Shown here: positions 17,522-26,076 of the stretch, one piece after another
How the letters are laid out: the number at the start of each line of letters is the position of its first letter
How positions within the stretch are numbered: the stretch's first letter is position 1
Source of the DNA: Sphingomonas_E sp042693015
GTDB taxonomy: Bacteria > Pseudomonadota > Alphaproteobacteria > Sphingomonadales > Sphingomonadaceae
Assembly: GCF_042693015.1 (NCBI RefSeq)
Contig: NZ_CP170544.1
Location: 2,294,001-2,358,000 of the forward strand
Length of the DNA stretch: 64,000 nucleotides
Direction of reading: 5' to 3'
Position numbers and translations under genes: made by a program
The notes under the pieces: model-generated
What the model saw: the letters and a program-made list of their open reading frames with translations, nothing else
Told to the model about the DNA's origin: nothing
Databases searched by the model: none

Positions 17522-18817
17522 ATGGGCGCAAGGACCGTGCAACAAGGGAAAGTGCCGCGTCGCCGTCGGTACCTGATTGCAGCTTTGCCGCTCGTTTCCA
17601 TGCTTGTGGGCGGCGCCAATGCTCCGACCGGCGGGGATCCTGGACAACGCGCCTTCGTGCTCAGCAACATCTATTTTGCATCGGCGCCCGAGGAGGGCGT
17701 CTGCCAGCCATTGGCCGCAGGCGGCCTTGAGTCGTTCCTGGCTTCGCTGTCACCTGAGGAGCAGGCGATCTACGGCGCCCAGGGCAAGCGCGCCGAGCTC
17801 GAAAAGCTGATGGGCGAGCGTCTCGGGTTCCGGCGCATGGTGCTTCGCGGCGGTTCGTCGAGCAAGTCGCCGCTCGCCCGACTGCCCTCCGATTTGAAGG
17901 ACGGCGCAGCGCCCACCCTCGAGCAGGTCCGGGAGATCGCAAAGCTCAATGATTTCCCCAAGGGGCGCGGCAAGCTGGCTTTCCAGGACCATTTCCTGGC
18001 CTATGACAGCTGCACCTATCCGGAGGACTTTCCTCAGCTCGCACGCGGCTATCGAACCTATGACGGCAAGATCGCTTCGGGGCTGAATCTGGACGATCAG
18101 GCCGGCCGATCCTCATTTTCCAGTCCGGAGGGCGAGACGGGCGTCGACAATCAGTTGTGGCGGGCGATCGGCTGCGTCTCGGCCTTTCGGGAATCGGGCA
18201 ATCCGGCGACGGCCAAAGCCACCCTCTTCTCCGCGCGGGCGCCGACGCTGATCTCGATCTCCGGAATCGACGACCCGAAAAACGACGCCGATGTCACCGT
18301 CACCGTGGTCGCGAGTGCCGACGCCATCGCAAAGAATTCGGTTGGCGGCGCGCTGGCGCGGGCGACGTTCGATACCAGTCCCGACCCGGCATTTCGGGCG
18401 ACCACGCGCGGACGCATCGTCGACGGCGTGCTGACCACCGATCCGGTCGATGTCAGGCTGAATTACAAGGAGCAGATCGTCGACGCCCCGCGCGTGCTCA
18501 AGGGCGCGCGCATCCGTGCAAAGCTCCTCGAGGATGGCGGGATCGAGGGCGGCTTCTACGGCTATTACACGCTCGCAAGCTTTTATCAGTCGATCGAGCA
18601 GATGACGATCAATGGCGCCAATCTTTCGCGCGTATCCTGTCCAGGCGTGCGCCAGGCGATCGACAAGCTTGCCGATGGGTATCGCGATCCAAAGAGCCGC
18701 CGGAATACTGCGATCTCCTCGGCACTGGGCTTCGTGGGCGTGGCGGCCTTCATCAATGATCGCCCCGCTACCGGCATCGCCGCGACGACGACCCGCACAT
18801 TGGAAGAGGCCCGATGA
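17522..18817 (+). CDS. Unknown exported protein, first gene of a redox operon
   Basis: A 431-residue protein that I do not recognise. The N-terminus is basic (K-V-P-R-R-R-R), followed by a hydrophobic stretch (Y-L-I-A-A-L-P-L-V-S-M-L-V-G-G-A-N-A), which reads as a Sec signal peptide. The mature part contains few Cys and no haem motif. ATG 17522 follows GGAGGGG by a good spacing; an ATG three bases earlier is equally in frame. The stop overlaps the next gene (ATGA), so it is co-translated with the DUF1592-type gene. Consistent linkage with DUF1592/DUF1552 proteins suggests a shared role at or outside the inner membrane. Confidence 0.75.
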   Translation: MGARTVQQGKVPRRRRYLIAALPLVSMLVGGANAPTGGDPGQRAFVLSNIYFASAPEEGVCQPLAAGGLESFLASLSPEEQAIYGAQGKRAELEKLMGERLGFRRMVLRGGSSSKSPLARLPSDLKDGAAPTLEQVREIAKLNDFPKGRGKLAFQDHFLAYDSCTYPEDFPQLARGYRTYDGKIASGLNLDDQAGRSSFSSPEGETGVDNQLWRAIGCVSAFRESGNPATAKATLFSARAPTLISISGIDDPKNDADVTVTVVASADAIAKNSVGGALARATFDTSPDPAFRATTRGRIVDGVLTTDPVDVRLNYKEQIVDAPRVLKGARIRAKLLEDGGIEGGFYGYYTLASFYQSIEQMTINGANLSRVSCPGVRQAIDKLADGYRDPKSRRNTAISSALGFVGVAAFINDRPATGIAATTTRTLEEAR

Positions 18818-20478
18818 TCGCTACCCGAAGCCTTGCTCTCCTGCTTTGCGCCGCAACAATCGTCCCGATCGCCTTTGCGACGGCCGACAGCGCATCGCCC
18901 GCCCCGGAAGGCGAAGCCATTTCAACCGTCCGACGGATCACGGAGCCGCAATATCGCCGGGCAATCGCCGACACGTTCGGATCCGATATCAAGGTCGTGG
19001 GTCGCTTCGAACCGGACCTGCGCATCGAGGGCCTCCTCGCGGTGGGCACGAGCGCGGTATCGGTTACCAGCAGCGGTCTCGAGCAATATGAGGCTATCGC
19101 CCGCAATGTCGCCGAGCAGGTTGTCTCGCCCGACCATCGCGCGCAACTGCTTGGCTGCGCGCCGGAGGCCGCCGATCCCAAAGGCGCTGCTTGCGCCGGC
19201 AAATTCTTCGACAGGGTCGCACCGCGACTGCTCCGCCGCCCCTTGAGCACGACAGAGCGCGCCGGCCTTGTCGCCGATACACTGGCCAGCGGCGCGACAC
19301 TTGGCGACTTCCATGCGGGCGTCGCCGCGGTGCTTACGGGCCTGATGACCAGTCCGGACTTCCTGTTCCGGATCGACCGGCCAGGTGGCGTGGAGCAAGG
19401 CCGTCGGGTGGTCGACGGCTGGGCAAAAGCCAGCCGGCTTAGCTTCTTTCTCTGGAACGCGCCGCCCGATGACGGCCTCCTCGCTGCCGCCAGGAATGGC
19501 GACCTCGATCATCCGGCCAGCCGCGCCAGGGTGATCGACGGCATGCTCGCGTCTCCGCGGCTGGCTGACGGTGTCCGCGCCTTCTTCACGGACTTCCTGC
19601 AGCTCGACGACATCGACACGCTGGCAAAAGACGCCCGGATCTATCCGGCCTTCTCGAGCGCGGTTGCCGCGGACGCGCGCGAGCAGACGCTCCGGACGAT
19701 CCTCGATCTCTTGCTCGACCGACGCGGCGATTATCGGGACATATTCACGACCAGGCGGATGGCAATGAACCGGACGCTGGGTCCCATATATGATGTCCCC
19801 GTGGCGGAGCGCGGCTGGACATTCCATGAGTTTCCGGAAAATGATCCGCGCTCCGGCATTCTGACCCAGGTCAGTTTTCTCGCGCAGCATTCGCATCCCG
19901 GCCGAACCTCTCCGACGCTCCGCGGCAAGGCGATCCAGGAGATCCTTTTGTGCGAAAAGATCCCCTCCCCGCCTGCCAACGTCAATTTCGCCGTCGTCCA
20001 GGACGTGGACAATCCGACGCTCAAGACCACGCGAGCGCGACTCTCCGCCCATCTCGACGATGAGGAATGCGCCAGCTGCCACAAGTTGACCGATCCGATG
20101 GGTCTTGCGCTCGAGAAGTTCGACGGCGCCGGGCAGTTTCGCCAAACCGAACATGGTGAGCCGATCGACACGACGGGAAGCTTCGCCAAGACGACGTTCG
20201 ATGGTGCCGCAGCGCTCGGATGGCTGTTCAAGCGGAACGATGGCCCGATCAACTGCCTCGTCCAGTCGAGCTGGCGTTTCGCCAACGGACGCAATCTCGC
20301 CGGATTTGACGCGCCTGCGGTCGCAGGGCTGAAGGCCGGCTTCGCGCAGTCGGGTTACCGTTTCATCGATCTGATGCGAGCAATCGCGCTCAGACCCGAA
20401 TTCTACGAGTTCGCTCCCGGCGAACGGGCGGCGCGACTGGCTGACAATCCCGGCAATTCCACCAAGGGGTCATTGTGA
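18814..20478 (+). CDS. DUF1592/DUF1588-type exported protein with one CxxCH haem motif
   Basis: A 554-residue protein with a signal peptide (S-L-A-L-L-L-C-A-A-T-I-V-P-I-A-F-A). The domain order matches the DUF1587-DUF1595-DUF1592-DUF1588-DUF1585 family known mainly from planctomycetes and myxobacteria: L-L-R-R-P-L-S-T-T-E-R (DUF1595), S-R-L-S-F-F-L-W-N-A-P-P-D (DUF1592), R-S-G-I-L-T-Q and S-P-T-L-R-G-K (DUF1588), and a C-terminal R-F-A-N-G-R segment (DUF1585). The motif C-A-S-C-H inside DUF1588 suggests haem binding. No function is established for the family. It is coupled by overlap to both neighbours. Confidence 0.85.
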   Translation: MIATRSLALLLCAATIVPIAFATADSASPAPEGEAISTVRRITEPQYRRAIADTFGSDIKVVGRFEPDLRIEGLLAVGTSAVSVTSSGLEQYEAIARNVAEQVVSPDHRAQLLGCAPEAADPKGAACAGKFFDRVAPRLLRRPLSTTERAGLVADTLASGATLGDFHAGVAAVLTGLMTSPDFLFRIDRPGGVEQGRRVVDGWAKASRLSFFLWNAPPDDGLLAAARNGDLDHPASRARVIDGMLASPRLADGVRAFFTDFLQLDDIDTLAKDARIYPAFSSAVAADAREQTLRTILDLLLDRRGDYRDIFTTRRMAMNRTLGPIYDVPVAERGWTFHEFPENDPRSGILTQVSFLAQHSHPGRTSPTLRGKAIQEILLCEKIPSPPANVNFAVVQDVDNPTLKTTRARLSAHLDDEECASCHKLTDPMGLALEKFDGAGQFRQTEHGEPIDTTGSFAKTTFDGAAALGWLFKRNDGPINCLVQSSWRFANGRNLAGFDAPAVAGLKAGFAQSGYRFIDLMRAIALRPEFYEFAPGERAARLADNPGNSTKGSL

Positions 20479-21836
20479 TGAGGCGCGATCTGAGCCGACG
20501 GGGTTTCATGCTGAAGGGGATGCTCGGCGGCGCGGGCGTCACGCTCGGACTTCCCGTTCTGGACGCAATGCTGAACAATAGCGGCACCGCTTTCGCCGCC
20601 ACGCTGGGCGGAGCGCCTCTTCCCGTCCGTTTTGGCACATGGTTCTGGGGCTGTGGCATGATCCCGGCCCGGTTCGAACCCAAGAGCGATGGCGCGAATT
20701 ACGACCTGCCACCGCAACTCGCCCCCATCGAGCCGGTGCGCCAGCATGTAAGCGTGCTCACCGGCTTCGACGTGCTGCTCGACGGCAAGGGCAATCTCCC
20801 GCACATCTCGGGCAACACGGCGGTTCGCACGGGCGCGCCTGCGGATATCTGGCAGGCGATCCAGGGGCCGACCTTCGACGTCACCATCGCCGACCAGATC
20901 GGCAGCGGTGCCTATTTTCGTTCGCTGGAGCTCAGCGCGGACGGCAATCCGCGCACGAGCCATTCGTTCAGGAACGGCAACAGCATGAATGCGACCATCC
21001 CGAACGCGGTCGAGCTGTACCAACGGATATTCGGACCCGACTTTCGCGATCCCAATGCCGCGTCCTTCACTCCAGACCCCAAGTTCATCGTGCGGCGGAG
21101 CGTGCTTTCAGGCGTCACCGAACAACGCGCCGCGTTGGTGAAGCGGCTTGGGGCCGCGGACCGGGCGCGTCTCGACCAATATTTCACCTCGGTGCGGGAA
21201 ATGGAAGAAAAGCTCAGCCTGCAGCTTCAAAAGCCGCCGCCCGCCGAAGCCTGTGTCCGCCCCGAGGCGCCTCGCGCGCTCGCGGCCGGGGCCGATCTCA
21301 CCGATTTCGACACGCGTCGTGCCAACCACAAACTGATGGCCGAGCTTCTCGCCATGGCCGTCGCGTGCAACCAGACTCGTGTCTTCAACATGAACCTGAC
21401 GACCGCCGCTTCGGATCTGCGCGTGGCAGGCGACACCACAGGATATCATCAGACGACGCATGAGGAGCTGATCGATCGCTCGGTCGGTTACCAGCGCACG
21501 GTCGACGCATTTGCGGTTCGCAACATGGAAGCCTGGGCCGATTTTGTCGGGGCGATGGCCGCCATTCGTGAAGGCGACGGGACGCTGCTCGACAACATGC
21601 TGATCGTCGCCCATTCCGACGTGTCCTATGCCAAGAACCATGATGTCGCCGGCGTCCCGGTGATGCTGGCTGGACGCGCGGGTGGCAAGGTCAAGCCGGG
21701 ATTGCATGTGCGCGGCGGTGGACAGCCGATATCGCGTGTCGGTCTCACAGCGCAGCAGGTCATGGGCGTCGCGGTCGACAGCTGGGGCACCGATGCCATG
21801 CGCACGAACCGGCCGATCAACGAGATTCTCGCCTGA
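20478..21836 (+). CDS. DUF1552 domain protein, Tat-exported
   Basis: A 452-residue protein that starts with a clear twin-arginine signal (L-S-R-R-G-F-M-L-K-G-M-L-G-G) and then carries the DUF1552 fold: F-G-T-W-F-W-G-C-G-M-I-P, V-S-V-L-T-G-F-D, H-I-S-G-N-T-A and, near the end, D-N-M-L-I-V-A-H-S-D-V-S. DUF1552 proteins are nearly always encoded beside DUF1592-type proteins; their activity is unknown. ATG 20478 shares its A with the preceding TGA; a GTG three bases earlier is also possible. Tat export suggests that it folds, perhaps with a cofactor, before crossing the membrane. Confidence 0.87.
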   Translation: MRRDLSRRGFMLKGMLGGAGVTLGLPVLDAMLNNSGTAFAATLGGAPLPVRFGTWFWGCGMIPARFEPKSDGANYDLPPQLAPIEPVRQHVSVLTGFDVLLDGKGNLPHISGNTAVRTGAPADIWQAIQGPTFDVTIADQIGSGAYFRSLELSADGNPRTSHSFRNGNSMNATIPNAVELYQRIFGPDFRDPNAASFTPDPKFIVRRSVLSGVTEQRAALVKRLGAADRARLDQYFTSVREMEEKLSLQLQKPPPAEACVRPEAPRALAAGADLTDFDTRRANHKLMAELLAMAVACNQTRVFNMNLTTAASDLRVAGDTTGYHQTTHEELIDRSVGYQRTVDAFAVRNMEAWADFVGAMAAIREGDGTLLDNMLIVAHSDVSYAKNHDVAGVPVMLAGRAGGKVKPGLHVRGGGQPISRVGLTAQQVMGVAVDSWGTDAMRTNRPINEILA

Positions 21837-21876
21837 GCCGGGCGACGACTCCAAATTTGAGCAGGAAAGGACTGGA

Positions 21877-22347
21877 ATGCAATTCGATCTTACCGGGCGG
21901 GTTCTGGCTGCCCTGATCGCAGGGAGCACGTTGCTCTTGCCTGCCCAGGCGGCGCCACCCGGCATCGCCGCTGCCGTCAAGGCTCGAAAGGCCAATTACA
22001 AGGAGATCGGCGGCGCGTTCAAAACCATCAGCGATGAGGTGAAGACGGGCAGCCCTGACCTCGCCACCATCCGACCGCTCGCGCGCGATATCGCTACGCG
22101 CGCCCAGGGGCAGCTCAAATGGTTTCCGAAGGGCAGCGGCCCGGAATCCGGCGAAAAAACCCGCGCCAAATCCACGGTGTGGACCGATATGGCTGGCTTT
22201 AACCGCGCGCACGCAAGCTTCGTCACCGCGGCCAACGGCCTCAATACGGCGATCGCAAGCGGCAATGCGGCGCAGATCGCGCAGGCGCAAAAGGCGCTCG
22301 GCACCACCTGCAAGACCTGCCATGACCGATATCGCGAAACCGACTGA
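21877..22347 (+). CDS. Cytochrome c-prime family protein
   Basis: A 156-residue periplasmic cytochrome: signal peptide (V-L-A-A-L-I-A-G-S-T-L-L-L-P-A-Q-A), a four-helix-bundle-like body, and the haem site C-K-T-C-H close to the C-terminus, where c-prime/c556 cytochromes carry it. AGGAAAGGA precedes ATG 21877. It follows the DUF1552 gene by 40 bases and overlaps the cytochrome b561 gene. It likely passes electrons between the exported proteins of this operon and the membrane cytochrome b. Confidence 0.88.
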   Translation: MQFDLTGRVLAALIAGSTLLLPAQAAPPGIAAAVKARKANYKEIGGAFKTISDEVKTGSPDLATIRPLARDIATRAQGQLKWFPKGSGPESGEKTRAKSTVWTDMAGFNRAHASFVTAANGLNTAIASGNAAQIAQAQKALGTTCKTCHDRYRETD

Positions 22348-23014
22348 GCCGGCGGCCATCGCCCCGTCTCGACGCGTCCTGGTTTGGGATTTGCCGGTTC
22401 GGCTGTTCCACTGGTCGCTCGTCCTCCTGATCGGAGCGGCCTGGTGGACAGCCGAGCAGCGCGAGCTCGAGTGGCACCGCCTGGCGGGCTACGCCATTCT
22501 GACGCTTATCCTGTTCCGGCTGGCCTGGGGCATATGGGGTAGCACGACCGCGCGCTTCAGCCATTTTGTCGCGAGCCCGGTCGCCGTCCGAAACTATCTG
22601 TCCGGGCTACCGTTGCGTCGCCCGTGGCACCGCTCGGGGCACAATCCGCTGGGCGGCTGGAGCGTGCTGGCCATGCTGGGCCTCCTGGCAGCGCAGGTCC
22701 TGCTCGGTCTGTTCGCGGTCGATGTCGACGGGATGGAATCCGGCCCCTTATCCTATCTGGTGGACTTCGACGCCGGCCGCCTCGCTGCCGAAACACATGC
22801 CCTGACCTTCAATCTGCTCCTCGGATTGATCGGCCTTCATCTTGGCGCGATCCTGTTTCATCGCCTCTATGGCGGGAAGAATCTCGTCGCTCCGATGATC
22901 CATGGCCGGGCAGATCAGGTTGCGGGAGAAGAAGATATGCGGCCAGCGTCCAACCTGTCCGCCTTGCTGATCGTGGCAGCGCTCGCAGGCGCCATCTGGT
23001 TCTGGGTTGGTTAG
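22322..23014 (+). CDS. Cytochrome b561-type membrane protein
   Basis: A 230-residue protein with four to five hydrophobic segments and the bacterial b561 pattern: V-W-D-L-P-V-R-L-F-H-W-S near the start, H-R-L-A-G-Y, R-L-A-W-G, H-N-P-L-G-G-W-S in the middle, and E-T-H (in A-A-E-T-H-A-L) plus L-I-G-L-H-L-G-A later, giving the His residues that ligate two haems b. It overlaps the cytochrome c-prime gene by 26 bases. It is the membrane partner of the redox operon. A strong hairpin starts in its stop codon. Confidence 0.9.
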   Translation: MTDIAKPTEPAAIAPSRRVLVWDLPVRLFHWSLVLLIGAAWWTAEQRELEWHRLAGYAILTLILFRLAWGIWGSTTARFSHFVASPVAVRNYLSGLPLRRPWHRSGHNPLGGWSVLAMLGLLAAQVLLGLFAVDVDGMESGPLSYLVDFDAGRLAAETHALTFNLLLGLIGLHLGAILFHRLYGGKNLVAPMIHGRADQVAGEEDMRPASNLSALLIVAALAGAIWFWVG

Positions 23015-23040
23015 GTGGCGCACCCTTAGGTGCGCCACCT
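23013..23040. terminator. Perfect 12-bp hairpin between convergent genes
   Basis: AGGTGGCGCACC and its exact complement around a CTTA loop, located between the stop of the b561 gene (plus) and the stop of the enoyl-CoA hydratase gene (minus). There is no T-run, but position and symmetry suggest a bidirectional terminator. Confidence 0.65.
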
Positions 23041-23051
23041 GACACTCGCCG

Positions 23052-23852
23052 TCAGCGATCGGTGAAGGCTGGCGCGCGCTTTTCGAGAAAGGCCGCGACC
23101 GCTTCCTCATGATCGGCTGTATGATGGGCCAGCGCCTGATAGGCCGCGGATAGCTCGAGCAATGGTCCCAGCTTCATATCCTGTCCCTCGCGGAGCAACC
23201 GCTTGGCAAGACGCGTGGCATGCCCGGGATTGGCGGCTATCTTCCTCGCTATCTCCTGTGCCGTTTCGAGCAGCCGATCGGCCGGGACGACGGAGCTTAC
23301 CAGACCATATTCGAGCGCCTGGGCGGACGTGATCATGTCTCCGGTCAGGGTCATGAGCGAGGCGCGCGCCATGCCGATGACGCGTGGCAGCAGCCAGGCG
23401 CCACCATCACCTGGAACGATGCCAAGCTTGACGAAGCTCTCGGCAAAGACCGCATTGTCCGCGGCGACGCGGATATCGCACATGCAGGCAAGATCGAGGC
23501 CGGCGCCGATCGCCGGGCCGTTGACCGCGGCGACCACCGGCACCTCAAGCTCGTAGAGCGCCATCGGAATGCGCTGGATCCCGGCACGATACTTGTTGCG
23601 CAGATCCAGCGGCGATCCTGCAAACATGCCCTTGCGATCTCGCATGCTCTTCACATTGCCACCGGCGCAAAAGGCGGAACCCGCACCAGTCAGGACCACC
23701 GCCTTCACGCTCGAATCCGCAGCCACGTCCGCGCAGAATTCCTCGATCTCGCCGATATGCTCCTGCTCGGAAATGGCGTTCCGTTCGTTCGGGCGATTGA
23801 GCGTCGCAGTGACGACCGCACCGTCTCGCTCGACCAACAAGAATTTTTCCAC
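23052..23852 (-). CDS. Enoyl-CoA hydratase/isomerase family protein
   Basis: A 266-residue crotonase-fold protein. The oxyanion-hole segments are A-F-C-A-G-G-N-V-K-S-M (near 60-70) and A-A-V-N-G-P-A-I-G-A-G-L-D-L-A (near 105-120); E-S-F-V-K-L-G-I-V-P-G-D-G-G is the usual second half. I chose GTG 23852, which gives the typical start V-E-K-F-L-L-V-E-R-D and lies behind AGGAGGAGA; an ATG 27 bases upstream would precede that Shine-Dalgarno sequence. It is divergent from the LysR gene, which may control it. It hydrates or isomerises an enoyl-CoA. Confidence 0.9.
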   Translation of the reverse strand: MEKFLLVERDGAVVTATLNRPNERNAISEQEHIGEIEEFCADVAADSSVKAVVLTGAGSAFCAGGNVKSMRDRKGMFAGSPLDLRNKYRAGIQRIPMALYELEVPVVAAVNGPAIGAGLDLACMCDIRVAADNAVFAESFVKLGIVPGDGGAWLLPRVIGMARASLMTLTGDMITSAQALEYGLVSSVVPADRLLETAQEIARKIAANPGHATRLAKRLLREGQDMKLGPLLELSAAYQALAHHTADHEEAVAAFLEKRAPAFTDR

Positions 23853-23951
23853 GGTCTTCACTCTCCTCCTGGGTTTCACGGCAAAGGGCTAGGCGTGCCT
23901 TGCGCTCCGAGCTAATATCGATTTTTCTTTCGCCGATATGATTTGGATATC

Positions 23952-24872
23952 ATGGATCTCCGACAGCTTCTCTATTTCACGACGCTGGCCGAGACGCTCA
24001 ACTTTCATCGCGCCGCGCAGAAGCTGAACATATCCCAGCCGCCGCTGACGGTCGCCATCCGCAAGCTGGAACTGGATCTCGGCGCACAATTGTTCGTGAG
24101 GGGCTCACGTGGAGTGATGCTGACCGCTGCCGGCGAGGCCGCGCTCGAGCCGGCGCGGGCGGCCCTTGCGCGGGCGGAGGAGGTTCGTCTGGCGGCGCAA
24201 CAGGGGCAGTCGGGCGAGCGCGGCCAGTTGCGCGTGGGCTTTGTCGGTTCGGCCATCTATTCGCTTCTGCCCCGGATCATTCCCCCTTTCCGTCGTCAAT
24301 ATCCGCAGGTCGACCTCGTCCTCGAGGACTCCACGAGCGTGGATATCGCGCGCCGGATCCGAACCGGCGATCTCGACGTAGGCCTGGTCCGGCTTCCTCT
24401 GCTTGATGGCAGGGACTTGATCGTGAAGGTGGTGGAATCCGACGAGCTGATCGCCGCGGTTCCGGCCGCCAGCAGATTTGCGGCTTCCGGCAGCCTCGCC
24501 CTCGCCTCGCTCGCGAGCGAGCCGTTCATCCTCCATACCCGCATCAGCGTTCTTCACATGATCGGGCTGATGGCCTGCCACGAGGCAGGGTTCATGCCCC
24601 GCGTCGCCCAGGAGGCGACCCAGGTGCACACCATATTGAGCCTTGTGCAAAGCGGCCTCGGCGTCGCGCTCGTGCCGGCGCGCACCACGCGCCACGTACC
24701 CGAGGGCGTCCGCCTAGTCCGCCTCGATCACCCCAAACCCATCGAAGCCGGTGTCGCAATCCGGGCGGAAGGGGCAAGCCCTGCCGCCCTGAATTTTCTC
24801 GCGCTCGCCCGGAGTGATACACAGTCAGTATCGCCGGAGGCCAAAACAATATTGGACGATCGCGACCAATAA
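23952..24872 (+). CDS. LysR family transcriptional regulator
   Basis: A 306-residue regulator. The N-terminal helix-turn-helix starts M-D-L-R-Q-L-L-Y-F-T-T-L-A-E-T-L-N-F-H-R-A-A-Q, with L-N-I-S-Q-P-P-L-T as recognition region; the effector domain follows (L-R-V-G-F-V-G-S-A, then D-L-D-V-G-L-V-R-L-P). ATG 23952 is preferred; TTG 23943 is also in frame. It lies between an enoyl-CoA hydratase gene (divergent) and the acyl-CoA dehydrogenase operon (downstream). Effector domains of this type often sense aromatic or CoA-linked acids. Confidence 0.92.
   Translation: MDLRQLLYFTTLAETLNFHRAAQKLNISQPPLTVAIRKLELDLGAQLFVRGSRGVMLTAAGEAALEPARAALARAEEVRLAAQQGQSGERGQLRVGFVGSAIYSLLPRIIPPFRRQYPQVDLVLEDSTSVDIARRIRTGDLDVGLVRLPLLDGRDLIVKVVESDELIAAVPAASRFAASGSLALASLASEPFILHTRISVLHMIGLMACHEAGFMPRVAQEATQVHTILSLVQSGLGVALVPARTTRHVPEGVRLVRLDHPKPIEAGVAIRAEGASPAALNFLALARSDTQSVSPEAKTILDDRDQ
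24850..24871. promoter_or_regulatory. Inverted repeat TATTGG-N10-CCAATA before the acyl-CoA dehydrogenase operon
   Basis: Overlaps the end of the LysR gene, about 36 bases upstream of ATG 24907. Spacing and symmetry are compatible with an operator of the adjacent LysR or another regulator; nothing more can be said. Confidence 0.35.
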
Positions 24873-24906
24873 AACAGATTATCGCTGCCCATCGCCGAAA
24901 TGGCCC

Positions 24907-26076
24907 ATGAGTGCAGTGACCGCCTTGTTCGAAAGCCTAGCGCCCACTTCCATATCCGCGCCAGACGAAGATCTGAGGGCGAAGATCAGAACCTTCATCA
25001 CGGAGGCGATGCCTTTCGCCGCGCTCGATCGACGGGCCCGTTCCTGGCAGGGCTTCGACGCAGCCTTCAGCAGGCGACTGGGCGAGGCAGGGTTTCTCGG
25101 CCTGACGCTTCCGCCCCGTTATGGCGGCGGCGGCTACGGTCCATTTGCCCGCTTCGTCGTGGTGGAAGAGCTTCTGCAGGCCGGTGCTCCGGTCGCGGCC
25201 CACTGGATCGCCGACCGGCAGAGCGCGCCACTAATCCTGAACTATGGCGACGAGGCGCAGCGCGAATTTTATCTGCCTCGCATCTGCGCAGGGCAGGCAT
25301 TCTTTTGCATCGGCATGAGCGAGCCCGGTTCGGGCTCCGATCTTGCGAGCGTGCGCACCCGGGCCGAGCGAATGGCGCGCGGCTGGCGGCTCAACGGACA
25401 GAAGATCTGGACCACCAATGCTGCCCAGAGCGATTATATGATCGCTCTCGTGCGCACGTCGGGAACTGCGGGCGATCGGCAGCAGGGATTGTCGCAGTTC
25501 ATCATCGACCTGAAGACGCCCGGCATCGTGATCAGGCCAATCGTCGACCTGACCGGCGACGCTCATTTCGCCGAGGTGTTCTTCGATAATGTCGAACTTG
25601 GCGACGACGCGCTCATCGGCACGGAGGGCGAGGGCTGGAAGCAGGTCACTGCCGAACTCGCCTTCGAGCGATCCGGCCCCGAGCGCATCTATTCCAGCAT
25701 CGTGCTTGCGGATGCCTGGATCGCCCATGTCGCTCGCGCCGGACGCAACGACCGCGCGACTAGCGCCCTCGTCGGGCGCCTGACAGCCGAGATTGCGACC
25801 TTGCGGACGATGTCGATCGCGGTAACCGCCCTGCTTGCACAGGGCCAGAGCCCGGTTTTCGAAGCGTCGCTGGTCAAGGATCTCGGCACCAGCTTCGAGC
25901 AGGCATTGCCCGCCTGGATCGGCGACGATCTCGCAGCGCATCCCGAGGAAAGCGTCGCGCCCGAATTCCATAGGACCGTCGCCTATCTGAGCCAGATCGC
26001 GCCGAGCTTCTCATTGCGCGGCGGCACGCGCGAAATCCTGCGCGGCATCATCGCGCGCGGACTGGGATTGCGCTGA
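24907..26076 (+). CDS. Acyl-CoA dehydrogenase, large-type subunit
   Basis: A 389-residue flavoenzyme with the three-part acyl-CoA dehydrogenase fold. Recognised segments are C-I-G-M-S-E-P-G-S-G-S-D-L-A-S-V (FAD and substrate binding), G-W-R-L-N-G-Q-K-I-W-T-T-N, and S-L-R-G-G-T-R-E-I-L-R-G-I-I at the C-terminus. It oxidises an acyl-CoA at the alpha/beta carbons. The stop overlaps the start of the next gene, a second and divergent member. Such unequal pairs form heteromers in steroid side-chain degradation (FadE-type alpha2beta2), so a bulky acyl-CoA substrate is plausible. Confidence 0.92.
   Translation: MSAVTALFESLAPTSISAPDEDLRAKIRTFITEAMPFAALDRRARSWQGFDAAFSRRLGEAGFLGLTLPPRYGGGGYGPFARFVVVEELLQAGAPVAAHWIADRQSAPLILNYGDEAQREFYLPRICAGQAFFCIGMSEPGSGSDLASVRTRAERMARGWRLNGQKIWTTNAAQSDYMIALVRTSGTAGDRQQGLSQFIIDLKTPGIVIRPIVDLTGDAHFAEVFFDNVELGDDALIGTEGEGWKQVTAELAFERSGPERIYSSIVLADAWIAHVARAGRNDRATSALVGRLTAEIATLRTMSIAVTALLAQGQSPVFEASLVKDLGTSFEQALPAWIGDDLAAHPEESVAPEFHRTVAYLSQIAPSFSLRGGTREILRGIIARGLGLR

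Noticed and set aside
22265..22359. Possible frameshift between cytochrome c-prime and b561 genes
   Set aside because: The 26-base overlap leaves both proteins complete: CxxCH near the end of the first, intact b561 start in the second.
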